A DNA stretch of 64,000 nucleotides from Isoetes taiwanensis (Eukaryota > Streptophyta > Lycopodiopsida > Isoetales > Isoetaceae). The translations under genes were made by a program, and so were the position numbers. Of this stretch, positions 11,558 to 21,529 are shown one piece after another. The DNA lies in the NCBI GenBank assembly GCA_021234155.1, contig JAJEKV010000046.1, positions 9,431,012 through 9,495,011 on the forward strand, written 5' to 3'. The stretch's first letter is position 1, and every line of letters starts with the position of its first letter. Under the pieces are notes generated by a model that saw nothing but the letters and a program-made list of their open reading frames with translations, did not search any database and was not told where the DNA came from.

Positions 11558-12355
11558 ATGGCTCCAAAACAAAAGTTTCCAGCAGAACAGGAACCAATGG
11601 AAGATCAGGAGACTTCAGAACCCTTTAGAGATAGACCTCTTCCCCCTAATTTTGCAAGTGGATTACTTCAAAGCTTGCCTTATCAGTTTGAGTTGAATAT
11701 GCCTATTCCATTGCCTACTTTTGATTCCAGCATGAGTGCTAATACCTTTCTAAAAGTCTTTGAAGATTATTACAGGGATTTTGGCTTCAAAAAAGGATGC
11801 AAGCTATCACAATTTGAAAAGTGTTTTAAAGAGGAAAGTGAAGCTGGTGCTTGGCTGACTTATGAGAAGCTTATGGGAACCACTTCTTGGGATGATCTTG
11901 TCACCAAGTTTTTGGACAGGTTTGGAAAACGTGCTGCTCCTAAAGACCTTGTTAATGAGTTGCAAAATTTCTCTATTTATGCAGGTGAAAGTGTGAGCCA
12001 GTATAAGGAGAGATTTAGTACCTTCATGAATAGATGCCAAAAAGTTCAAGTCACTATTCCCACACTCTTTTTGGTATCCTCCTTCATTAAAGGCTTATCT
12101 TCCAGACCAGAAATTCACAGGAAGCTTATCAAGATTCAAGCTGCAGAAGGTTTTGATTCCATCTACAAAGTTTTTGCCAAGACCACTGAATTGACCAAAA
12201 TGTTTTCTATTCTACCAGAAAAACACCATAGCTTTCATCATGATCCTTTTTACCCTGATGCCACTGATGGTCCTTATGAATCTCACCATTCTGTCCCTAT
12301 TTATGCTGTGCATAAAGAAAAAAAAAAAAAGAAGAAGTCGATTCTCAGATTTTAG
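11558..12355 (+). CDS. Element B gag, capsid part
   Basis: The gag polyprotein packages the element RNA. The ATG at 11558 begins MAPKQKFPAEQEP, the same start as in A and C, about 20 bases after the primer site. Residues about 60-190 form a Retrotrans_gag-like capsid domain (FEKCFKEESEAGAWLTYEKL, TSWDDLVTKFLDRF, YKERFSTFMNRC). The frame ends in a run of A (12318-12333) followed by a shifted tail. The zinc-knuckle part continues in another frame from 12377. The A-run makes this either a real frameshift, a homopolymer sequencing error, or a programmed shift. A and C do not show the same frame change here, so error or mutation is more likely. Confidence 0.85.
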   Translation: MAPKQKFPAEQEPMEDQETSEPFRDRPLPPNFASGLLQSLPYQFELNMPIPLPTFDSSMSANTFLKVFEDYYRDFGFKKGCKLSQFEKCFKEESEAGAWLTYEKLMGTTSWDDLVTKFLDRFGKRAAPKDLVNELQNFSIYAGESVSQYKERFSTFMNRCQKVQVTIPTLFLVSSFIKGLSSRPEIHRKLIKIQAAEGFDSIYKVFAKTTELTKMFSILPEKHHSFHHDPFYPDATDGPYESHHSVPIYAVHKEKKKKKKSILRF

Positions 12356-12376
12356 AAGTCAAGGCAGACGACAAAG

Positions 12377-14008
12377 GTGACTGAGGCTTTAGCAGAGGTG
12401 ACCAAACAACTTGTGGAGCTCAAGGCAAGCAGGGCAGGTAGAACTTACCCTGAATGTATTCATTGCAATAGAACTTCACATCCAGCTGACATTTGTTATT
12501 GGCAAATATGTCCTAAATGTAAAAAGAAAGGTCACTTTGGTAGGGAATGTCCAGTCTGTGCTTTTTGCAATGAAATTGGCCATACTGACCTCAGATGCAC
12601 TGTTAAAGAATATTTTGCCAAGCAAGAGAGGGAAAAGAAGTCTGAGGCAACTCCCCATGTAAGATTTGCAGAGCCTACTAGCTCTATAAGGTTTGTACAA
12701 GCTACAGAGATGCCAAAGACTGAAGAAGTGATGGTGGTACAAACCAGAAGTATGGGAGATTCCCATAAACCTGCTGAGCCTACCAAGTTTGTTCCAGAGC
12801 ATTTTAGGAGATCAGCACTGCCACCACCACCTGTTATAGAGGCCCCTTCTCAAGAAATAGCTCCACCCCCCCAACAAAAATATGGTAAGAAAGATCATGA
12901 CCTTGATGAGTTGGATGTTTTACTAAAAAATTCTAAAGTAAGTGTGGACTTATTTACATTGTTAAAAATTGCACCTGGTTATAGGAAAAAGTTACTACAA
13001 CAAACTACTTTTAGTGAAGCAGTAGCTTGTGTAGGTGTTGCTAATGCCACTAATCTTATTCTGGCCCAAAATGAAGAGGATCCAGGTGCCTTTATGTGCT
13101 CAGCAACTCTAGGAGGTTATTCTTTCTCCAATGTGTTGTTAGATGGAGGCTCACCTTTGAATATCATGCCATATCATGTTATGAAAAAATGTGGACTCGA
13201 GATAGATAAAAGGTCATCTGTCTTGTTAAAATCTTTTTCTAATGCTAAGATAGCACCAGTTGGAATTGTGACCAAGGTCCCTGTTAACACTGAAGGTATT
13301 GTTGTAGCTGCCAATTTTGTTGTTGTTGCTTTTGAAGATCTAGGAGAAGACACAGACATATATGATCTCTTGCTGGGAAGGAGGTGGATGGCTACAGTTG
13401 ATGCTAGGCCAATCTGGTCTGAAGGGAGATGCACCATTTCAAATGGCACTCAAGTGGCCACAATCTACAATCAAGATGGTTCTTATGGCTTTAATGACGA
13501 GGTACATTTTATCAAAGAAATGCTTATAGAAGAACCACTAGGATCATATAGTCTAGCAACTCCTAGCACCAAGAAAATTGAGTTGATCCCTTTAATTAGA
13601 GAGTGTGCACTACCCTCCGAAGAAGATGGCGTAAGAGGTTGTTTATGGTTTGATGGAGGAATATCAAAAAAATTGAATGTAGCTTCATCTGCAGCTATAT
13701 TAAAAGATACTGCCAATAAACTTTTGGCCAAGGTAGGAAGAATTTTTCCCCAAATAACTTCTAATGCAGCAGAATACAAGGCTTTGATTGCAGGTCTCCA
13801 AGAAGCTAGAGCTATGGATATTTCAATTATACATATCTATGGGGATTCACAATTAGTTTGCAGACAGGTAAATGGTGAATATCAAGCCAAGAATGCTGAT
13901 ATGGAGCTCCAGAGAAACCAGGTAATGGGAATGCTTGCTCATTTTACCTCTTGGGAAATTACTCATATCCCAAGGGAGCAGAATTGGGAAGCTGATGCTT
14001 TGTCTTGA
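12377..14008 (+). CDS. Element B nucleocapsid, protease and extra (archaeal-type) RNase H
   Basis: 543 codons. Three CCHC zinc knuckles at residues 27-40, 46-59 and 61-74. Aspartic protease around 230-345, with the active-site loop LLDGGSP (D256) and LLLGRRW near 331. RNase H from about 420 to 543 with D426 (WFDGG), E466 (AAEYKAL), D490 (YGDSQ) and D540 (EADAL), the full D-E-D-D set. The frame ends at a TGA where element A has an Arg codon, just past the RNase H. The extra RNase H lies before RT, not between the canonical RNase H and integrase as I remember for angiosperm Tat elements. The first ATG is internal; translation should continue from gag. Confidence 0.88.
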   Translation: MTEALAEVTKQLVELKASRAGRTYPECIHCNRTSHPADICYWQICPKCKKKGHFGRECPVCAFCNEIGHTDLRCTVKEYFAKQEREKKSEATPHVRFAEPTSSIRFVQATEMPKTEEVMVVQTRSMGDSHKPAEPTKFVPEHFRRSALPPPPVIEAPSQEIAPPPQQKYGKKDHDLDELDVLLKNSKVSVDLFTLLKIAPGYRKKLLQQTTFSEAVACVGVANATNLILAQNEEDPGAFMCSATLGGYSFSNVLLDGGSPLNIMPYHVMKKCGLEIDKRSSVLLKSFSNAKIAPVGIVTKVPVNTEGIVVAANFVVVAFEDLGEDTDIYDLLLGRRWMATVDARPIWSEGRCTISNGTQVATIYNQDGSYGFNDEVHFIKEMLIEEPLGSYSLATPSTKKIELIPLIRECALPSEEDGVRGCLWFDGGISKKLNVASSAAILKDTANKLLAKVGRIFPQITSNAAEYKALIAGLQEARAMDISIIHIYGDSQLVCRQVNGEYQAKNADMELQRNQVMGMLAHFTSWEITHIPREQNWEADALS

Positions 14009-14020
14009 GAGATATACTCG

Positions 14021-15007
14021 ATGACTTATTTATCTGAGGGAGCTATACCAGAGGAAGATTTCGATGAGGATGAGGCTAAGGAGCTCTGTCCCATCCTAGT
14101 TATAAATGCATCCCAGGAAAAGGCAATCAATGAAGTTATAATCAACAAGCATGGCCAAGAAAGAACTCTGTTTGTGGGAGATCTTTTTGACACACAAAAT
14201 AAGGAAGAGATCAATAAATTCTTTGAAGAGAGAAGCGATGTGTTTGCTTGGGATTATTCTGAGCTTATTGGTATCAAAGAGGAGGTATGTCAATTTGAAA
14301 TTAAAATTAAGGAGGGTTGTAAGCCTGTTTTCCAGAAGTTAAGAAGAATAAATGCTTCACTTTTAGATCTAATCAAAGATGAATTGCATAAGATGTTGGA
14401 TGCAGGTGTCATTGTAGAGATCATCAACCCTGAATGGGTATCCTGCATTGTTCCAGTGGAAAAAAAGAATGGAACTTTGAGAATTTGCATAGATTATCGA
14501 GATTTGAACAAAGCCACTATAAAAGATTGTTATCCCTTGCCTTTTTTGGAAGAAATTCTATATGCTGTTGCAGGAAAAGACATGTACTCATTTTTGGATG
14601 GTTTTTCAGGGTTCAACCAGATTAGTATCAAAGAGGAAGACCAGCCAAAGACTTCATTTATCACTCCCTGGGGTACTTATGCTATGAAAAGAATGCCATT
14701 TGGCCTAATGAATGCTCCAGCTACCTTCCAAAGAGCAATGGATGTCATTTTCAAAACCATGGCTGCTGAAGAATTTAGAGTGTATCTGGATGACCTTTGC
14801 TTGGGTTCTCATGCTAATAATCATGTGGAATTGCTTGCAAAAATCTGTTCTCTATGCAGGACTTCAGGAGTCAATCTAAATCCAAAAAAATGCATCTTTT
14901 TTGCATCCAAAGGACAACTCTTGGGGCATGAGGTATCCAGCCAAGGTATTCAAGTTGCTCAAGATAAAGTTGAAGCTCTCAAAAACTGGTACCTCCCAAG
15001 AATTTGA
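14021..15007 (+). CDS. Element B reverse transcriptase
   Basis: 328 codons continuing the polyprotein after the TGA at 14006. An N-terminal linker (FVGDLF, SDVFAWDYSELIGI) is followed by RT fingers and palm: [20 protein letters not shown] (near 154-173), FLDGFSGFNQ with D193, TSFITPWGTYAMKRMPFGLM (near 211-230), and the YLDD box at 255-258. The frame breaks near residue 320, where an A-run before CTGGTACC has one A fewer than in element A; the thumb continues at 15004. The RT copies the element RNA in virus-like particles, primed by tRNA at 11518. Confidence 0.9.
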   Translation: MTYLSEGAIPEEDFDEDEAKELCPILVINASQEKAINEVIINKHGQERTLFVGDLFDTQNKEEINKFFEERSDVFAWDYSELIGIKEEVCQFEIKIKEGCKPVFQKLRRINASLLDLIKDELHKMLDAGVIVEIINPEWVSCIVPVEKKNGTLRICIDYRDLNKATIKDCYPLPFLEEILYAVAGKDMYSFLDGFSGFNQISIKEEDQPKTSFITPWGTYAMKRMPFGLMNAPATFQRAMDVIFKTMAAEEFRVYLDDLCLGSHANNHVELLAKICSLCRTSGVNLNPKKCIFFASKGQLLGHEVSSQGIQVAQDKVEALKNWYLPRI

Positions 15008-15600
15008 AGCGTGTTAAGAGTTTCATTGGTATGACAAGTTTCCTTAGGATGTATATCCCAAATTTTGCTCATATCTTAAGTCCTATCTCTAAGTTGACCA
15101 GGATAGGGAGGTTTTCTAAATCTGAAAGCAAGCACATACTTATCACATGGACCCCAGAGTGCCAAGAAGCTTTTGACTTTCTTATTTTATCCATATGTGA
15201 AGCTACTCTTTTAAAAAAGCCAGATTTGAGCACTGCCATTTGAGGTTTATATCACTTTGTTACTAAAAAGGCTATAGGTTTAGCCATTTTGCGGGATAAG
15301 CACACCATAGTTTTTGCAAGCAAGCAATGGTGCGCTCTTGAAGAAAGATATACTAGAATAGAAAAAAAAGTGCTGCTGCTCTCATGTTCCTCATCAATAG
15401 GCAGGGGCACCTACTTCTGAAAAGCCAAGTTCAAGTTCATATGAAGCAAAATCCAATGGGATTGCTATTTGGTAAAGCAACTAATAAACCAAAGATCCAG
15501 AGGTGGGCTTGTAAGTTGCAAAGTTATGATATTTCTGTAAAAGAGTTGCACTTGACACGAAATCCTAGCCTCTACTTGCCTTATATATTTTTTGATCATG
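15004..15600 (+). pseudogene. Element B RT thumb and canonical RNase H (degenerate)
   Basis: Starts with the thumb segment VKSFIGMTSFLRMYIPNFAHI, then runs into the native RNase H. Frame breaks occur near 15240 and 15370. The strand keeps KKAIGLAIL, FASKQW and the glutamate region, but it lacks the usual first aspartate and the TDH aspartate, as in elements A and C. Catalysis is probably supplied by the upstream RNase H in 12377-14008. Confidence 0.75.
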
Positions 15601-16970
15601 AGGATGAAATGAATATTCTTGACACTTCATTTTTGCAATTAGCACATTTGGAAGTAACTCAGGGAGATCAAGCCCAAGGAGGATGGCAGCAACCTATTAG
15701 GGATTTTTTGCAATATGGATTCACTTCTCCAAACCTCACTCCAAGTCAGAAAAGAAGACTTAAAGACAAATGCAGACAATTCAAGCTGATAGAAAATATC
15801 CTATGCAAAGTCAACAGGGATGGAATCTTGCTGAGGTGTGTAAGTGAAGAAGAATCTGCCTTGATCATTAAAGAGATGCACAAAGGTATCTGTGGGGGAC
15901 ATTTTGCTGGGGATACCACTGCAAAAAAGATTCTCAGGTCTGGATATTATTGGCCTACTGTTTTTAGAGATTGCTATGAGGTTATAAAAACTTGCCATCA
16001 ATGTCAAATTTTTAGTAAAAGAATTTTATTGCCAGCTGCCTTAAATCCTATCATATCTCCAGGACCTTTTCAAATCTGGGGGCTAGATTATATTGGCCCT
16101 ATTAATCCTTCCTCTACAGGTCAGCATCAACATATTATTGTGGCTATAGATTATTTCACTAAGTGGGCAGAGGCTATACCTTTGAGACAAGCTAATGCCC
16201 TTACAACTGCAAGGTTCTTACATGAATTTATTTGCTCCAGATTTGGTATTCCTTTCCAGATACATTCTGATAGGGGTACCCCCTTTGTTAATGAAGTCAT
16301 TGCTAACTTGTTGAGCATTTTGAAGGTCAAGCACACCAAAAGTTCTTCTTATTACCCTCAGGGTAATGGACAAGCTGAAGCTACTAACAAAGTGTTGAAA
16401 AATATCTTGCAGAAAACAGTGGAGATTAACAAAAAGGATTGGCATATCAAAATAGTGGATGCCCTTTGGGCTTATAGAGTCACTATCAAAACAGCTACAA
16501 ATCATACACCTTTCAATTTGGTTTATGGCATAGAGGCAGTTCTACCAGTAGAACTCGAATTACCTTTCTTGAGATTAGCTCACAAATTGTGCTTACCTTT
16601 TGAACATGCTTTACAGGAAAGACTAGATGCCCTGTTACATTTGGATGAGTACAGAATGGAAGCTGAGAACACAAACTTGTTGAAGAAGGCTAAAGATCTG
16701 GCTGCATTCAAGGCTGCACACAAAATACAAGGCATCTTTAAAAAAGGGGAGCTTGTTCTCAAATGGAACAAGACAAAGGAGGATTCAGTGGCAAATTTGA
16801 TAACATTTGGGAAGGGCCCTTTGTAGTGTTTGGGTCCTGCGGCAGTACTAATTCTTATTGGTTACTGAGGAAGTTGCTTCTTGGGGATGCCCGCCAAATC
16901 CTATCAACATCTTGCACCTGAAAAGGTATTGGGATCAGCATGCTTGCTTGTCCCTCTTCTTTCATTAAAA
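15384..16970 (+). CDS. Element B integrase (with RNase H C-terminus)
   Basis: The 480-codon frame first finishes the degenerate RNase H, then encodes integrase. The zinc finger has H166, H173, C204 and C207. The catalytic triad is D235 (GLDYIG), D296 (HSDRG) and E332 (GQAEATN), with 35 residues between the last two, the classical D,D35E spacing. The GPY/F-type C-terminal module continues out of frame from 16826 to about 16970 (ending near LKRYW). No chromodomain is seen. Because a single late frame break separates catalytic and C-terminal parts, function as sequenced is doubtful. Confidence 0.88.
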
Positions 16971-17840
16971 GGTTTAGAGATTTATAGTAGGCTTAAAGTA
17001 GTTAAATGGGTTTGATTTTTAAGCACATTACTTGATAGATAGAACAGTTTGACTTTGAGCACATTACTCTAATAGAATTTGTTTCATGTTCCTAGGTTGA
17101 TCTGATCAGGTAATAGTGCAAATGATCTCAAGAAACGGGGTTGATACTAATGATTGCCAAGTGTCATATGCAGGAGCATCCTTCTTCCATTGTTATTCAC
17201 CTGTCCCTAAGCATTCTACCATCCATCCATCCCTCTTATTCTTTTTTCCATACCTTAACAGAACTCTGCAAAATCACCTTCACCATCATGGCAGAGTTGC
17301 AAGGGTTTGAGACTAATTGGTTTATGTGTTTCCATGACAGGTGCACTCTTCTTCCATATTTTTCATTTGTCTTAAGTAGCCCTACCTCCCATTTGAACTC
17401 CTTATTCTTATTCTCATTCCCTAAAGAAGAAAAGCACTCTGCAATTCATCTTTACCATCACAGCAGAGTTGCACTTGTTGAAGACTAGGAGGAAGACATA
17501 CATTTTCTTGTTTTGGCGAAGTTTCAAGCACTTGCACACATACTTTACCCCCATTTCATCATCACTTTGTCATATTCACACTCACTTTCAGCTCATCTCA
17601 CTCATTATATTCCATTCACCATCATTTCATCACCATCTTGTCATTTTCATATTTACTTCTGCCTTTTCTCACTTACCATACTCCATTCATATTATTCCAT
17701 CATCACATTCATACTCATTTCATCAACATATACATTTCACACTCTTATAGACACCTTGGTACAAGTTGAAGACCCCTCTAGTTGTTCATCTTTGATATTA
17801 TATGGCTGAGGGGACCAGCCTTTTTCTTGTTTTGGCGAGA
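16971..17840 (+). other. 3' noncoding region of element B
   Basis: About 870 bases with no conserved protein. It contains hairpins ACTCTGC/GCAGAGT at 17262-17298 and 17436-17469, TTGTTTTGGCGA at 17508-17519, a G-poor C/T/A tract at 17521-17755, the stem-loop TGGCTG/CAGCC at 17803-17820, and TTGTTTTGGCGAGA at 17827-17840 immediately before the LTR. No ordinary polypurine tract precedes the LTR. The same order occurs in A, C and D. Confidence 0.75.
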
Positions 17841-19745
17841 TGTTGCCCCCAAAAGGGCAACATGCTAATTGTGGTCTATACATTCACACTAGGTCAACTT
17901 ATCTTAAAAGACTAGGTCAAAGTTTGGAAGAATCTTGGTATTCAACATTGATGTGGAGGTCAAAAGGAATTCATTCTTCAAGTTAACAAGTGCTCAAGGT
18001 TCAAGACTCACATGAGGTACTTTATTTGAGGTCAAAATGCTTAGTCAAAGAATATGCTCTAGAAGATCTGGGTTATGAAGTTTGGAAGATATTGCTCGAA
18101 GTTTGGAAGTTAAAGTTTGGAAGATTCCCTTATATGGTTCCATCCTTGTCACTTTGCTTTTTGCCTAGCCATTTTTCCCTTCTTACATCCCTAACCTATT
18201 TTGTTATCATTATTTGCTTATTTTTCCATGACATCCCTCTTATATGTCCACTTTTACACCATTACCTTCCAAATTTGCTTCTTCTTTGCCATAAACATTT
18301 ACCCCATACTTTGCTTAACCATAGACCTTGTTTTTATATCCATATCTTACTATTTTCCATTTCCACCATCCACATGGACCCTTGTTGCCCCCTTGGCAAA
18401 CATTTTTGCCTAATACTTATGGTATGTGGAATGGTTCCCTATTCTTTCAAGTCATTTTCATGGCCCTAGAGCTTAAAATTTGAATACAATTGCTTGATAG
18501 CATGGCCTAGGCTTGCAAAGACCTTAAGAAAATATGAGCCTTGAGTATTAAACCATGGAGGTACTTCGAAAAAACCCAAAATACAGGAATATTCCCAGCA
18601 TATACAAAGGAAATACGTGAACCGTATCGCGGGAGTTTCCGCGAATTATCACGGTTATGAACCCTAAATCCCGTGAATTGCTGAAATCATCTTGGGAATT
18701 GATTCTACCGCCCTCCTAACCACCTATTTCTCGGATTCCCGCCGCTCCTAAACTTAATGAACCACAAATCAAGCCCTAAGATGCGGAACCACTAAATTTG
18801 AAAATATATATGGGAAATTAGATCCAGAAAATTTTGAAGGCCCGTAAGCGTACAAACCTTTGTGATCATTCTTTGAAAGCATGACTGAAAGGATTTTGGA
18901 AGTCTCCGAGTACTCCCGATCAAGTCACAAGAGATTTGGTTGGAAATTATCTATTGAAAGTTTTTTATTGACCGAAGTTGATTTTGAAGTCTTGAATTAT
19001 TATTATCCAACATTATTACGATTGATTTACATTCCTATCAATGAAATTTGATACCTATCTGAAGAAATTATTATCTGTTATGATCCTTTACAATTTTCCT
19101 CCTGTTCAAAATTTTTCTGTAAAAATCAGAAAATCCCCATTTGCCATCAGAACCTATATGTCTTGAAAAATCCAAAAATCCCACTCACAACTTGAGTTAT
19201 AAATTTTTGCACTCTGTTTTGACTATTCTTGATTTGTATTTTGCCAAATCCGGTCACAAAAATTACTTTGCTTATCGGATGACAATCGACCATTTGCCTA
19301 GATTCCTTATCATCATTAAAGCACATTTGCTTTGGAAATTCTCAACAACTCGTTCGGCAACTCCAAAATCCCAATCTCGATCCTTTTTTTTCCAGATTTG
19401 ACCGCTATTGACCAAATTTTGATCGCACTTTGAGCTCGAATAACTCACAAACTATGTTTCGACTTGGTCGGAAGCTTTACCATTGATTACCTACATCTTT
19501 TTTCGACTAAGCCTACAAAGTGGTTGACTCAAAAATCGATTTGCATATCAATACCACAACTATTTTTGACAAAGGTGTCAATTTTGGAAATGGGAAAGGT
19601 ACTAAACTCCAAGTTTTGGACTTTTCATTGAAATTTCTTGCATAGATTGATCACCTTAAGTGATCTGGAGGTTCTAACCCCAATTTGAGTGAAAGCTCAA
19701 GTTGGTTCCTTGTGGTTGATCCTTAAGCCAGGTTTAGGGTCAACA
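17841..19745 (+). repeat. 3' LTR of element B
   Basis: 1,905 bp with the same ends as the 5' LTR. The first 0.5 kb is nearly identical to it. From about 18.4 kb on, differences are frequent and mostly turn CAG, CTG or CCG in the 5' LTR into CG, CGG or similar. Followed by the target duplication TGGAC. Confidence 0.93.
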
Positions 19746-21083
19746 TGGACCCTTTACTCAAATCAATGACCGATTTCGATCCCATATGTATTTGATTTTC
19801 AAGGTCGGATGAGTGGACTTGTTTTGCAAAAGTAGTGAAGTAGGGTGAAGATCTTGACCAAGTCTTCAAGTTCTAATTTGTAAGATATTCGGCTTCTAGG
19901 ATCTCAAAGTTGGGTCAACTTTTTTGGTCAATACCATCCAATTTCTAAAAATCATGAGCTCGAGTTTTATAACTTGAGTTGTAGGTTGAGTTTTTTGAGG
20001 AAATTCCAAAACTAAGATGCTATTTAGACTTCAAAGGTAGGGTGCATGCTATCAAATCATGATTTGAATCACTAAAACTACACATTTTTTTTGGCACTTT
20101 TTGTGGATCTCAGCTCTTAAATTTGTAATTCTTCCATAATAGTTTGGAATGGATTTTTTCGAGATTTTTTTGCACACAGGTGAAATAAGATGGGAGTGAT
20201 GAAGTGCGGATGGTCATATGCAAGAAAATGCAGGCAACAATTTTCATTGATATGAACAATGTGTGGTGAATGAGAGGGAGGCGGGCACATAGATCAATCA
20301 ATAATATAGTTTAAAGGTCAATAATAATATCAAATCAATAATATCAGTAAACCTTTTGAAAAATAGATTGGATGTTTTTGGTGTTGTCTTCAAGAACTAT
20401 TCAATGATCATGCTCCAGATGTATCAATATCGAGGTTTGATTCTTTGCTTTAGGGCCTTCAAATTCCTCAGTTTGTCTTTGTTTTCATATGTATATAGAT
20501 TTAGATTTTAATACTTCTACCATTTTAGATTTTGATGTGGATTCTTCTTCATTGGATGGTTGTAGCGGGAATAAATAAATAAGTAGTTTCCACAAAGTCC
20601 AAGTTTTTTCCATAACAAAACAAGTGATTCGAACTTGATTTGCATTCCAAGTTTAGGGTTTTGCAATTAAGATTTTTCCAGAATTACATGATCTCGGTGG
20701 CGTATTTTTGGGAGTATAAACCAAGAATATTCTGTATTTAGCCATTTAGAAATGTTAGGCCATGGTTTCTAAAGGGTGCCTTATAAAATAATTAGATAGT
20801 TAGATCTTTTGAGGAGATGGCAATTCTTTAATTTTAAGGGAATATGCTAGGCCTAGATACCATGCATTGGGATATTCCATGGGTAACATGAATATTTAAG
20901 GCACAATGGTGGACAAAGCAAAGTGGTCATAAAATTCCAAGCTAGAAATGGGCTATTAACATTTATAAATTAAATTGATAAGAATGGGAAAAAGGTTTAT
21001 GAAATGAGGAGGCAAAAGGCATTAGAGAAAAAGAATTAGGCAAACAAGGTGTGATTTTGGCAAAAAAAATGAACAAGGGAAAA
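19746..21083 (-). repeat. 5' LTR of element A, segment right of the B insertion
   Basis: Opens with the target duplication TGGAC (19746-19750), then diverged LTR sequence related to that of element C (for example the GTATATAGATTTAGATTTTAAT stretch near 20490). It ends with a section nearly identical to 2510-2740. The match stops at 21083 before the LTR terminus. Confidence 0.75.
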
Positions 21084-21529
21084 TTTAGGCCTTTTCAACT
21101 ATATCCTTGAAAATTTCCACCTTGAAAATGCCCTCCATAATACTTGGGTTTGGAACTTACTCCAAGGCGGTAAAAGAGAAATGTTAAGCGGCCTTGAGCA
21201 GCGCCGCGATAAATTTCTTGTCGACATAAAGGCAAATAAGCATGCATAAAAACTCTTCGATTTGGGTCAAACAAGGAGGAAGTTTGTCCATACTTTAAAC
21301 ATAGACAATGTGTTTGGTATTGCTTGAACGGCATAACTTTTGTTTCTACGATTTTGGCTTTAGAGAAGATTTTACCTATTTTATGTTCCTCCTATTGCCC
21401 TCCTTTTGCCGCTGTATTGTTCAAGAAATACCCATATCTAAAAGCTTTTGTGCTGTAGGCTTGGGGTAAAAGAAGGGGTTGAGAGCTACTTATTCGTATC
21501 TCGCATATCGAATGAAGACAACCTAATCT

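Larger units (their letters stand above)
9574..19745 (+). mobile_element. Element B: complete Ty3/gypsy (Tat-like) retrotransposon
   Basis: A full-length element of about 10.2 kb: 5' LTR 9574-11514, primer site 11518-11535, gag, protease, extra RNase H, RT, degenerate RNase H, integrase, 870-bp 3' noncoding region, and 3' LTR 17841-19745. It is flanked by a perfect 5-bp target duplication TGGAC (9569-9573 and 19746-19750). It interrupts the 5' LTR of element A. LTR differences outside CHG sites are few, which points to a recent insertion. Coding lesions are few: a frameshift at an A-run near 12340, a TGA at 14006-14008, single-base frame breaks near 14985 and 15240, and breaks near 15370 and 16826. 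Confidence 0.93.
2485..21083 (-). mobile_element. Element A: Ty3/gypsy (Tat-like) retrotransposon, nested host of D and B
   Basis: A minus-strand element whose internal region runs from 9399 down to 3099. Its 3' LTR is interrupted by D on the left, with only 2485-3098 left in the window. Its 5' LTR is split by B into 9400-9573 and 19751-21083. The two LTR pieces that can be compared (2510-2740 and 20835-21083) are nearly identical, which pairs them. The right LTR stops matching at about 21083, so roughly 0.4 kb including the terminal TGTTG end is missing. Gag and pol carry nonsense codons (near 8894 and 6502) and frameshifts, so A is not autonomous. A is older than D and B, which are inserted in it. 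Confidence 0.85.

Noticed and set aside
12318-12377. Programmed frameshift at the A-run between gag and the zinc knuckles
   Set aside because: Element A reads from its capsid end into its knuckles in one frame at this point, so an indel or homopolymer error is more likely.
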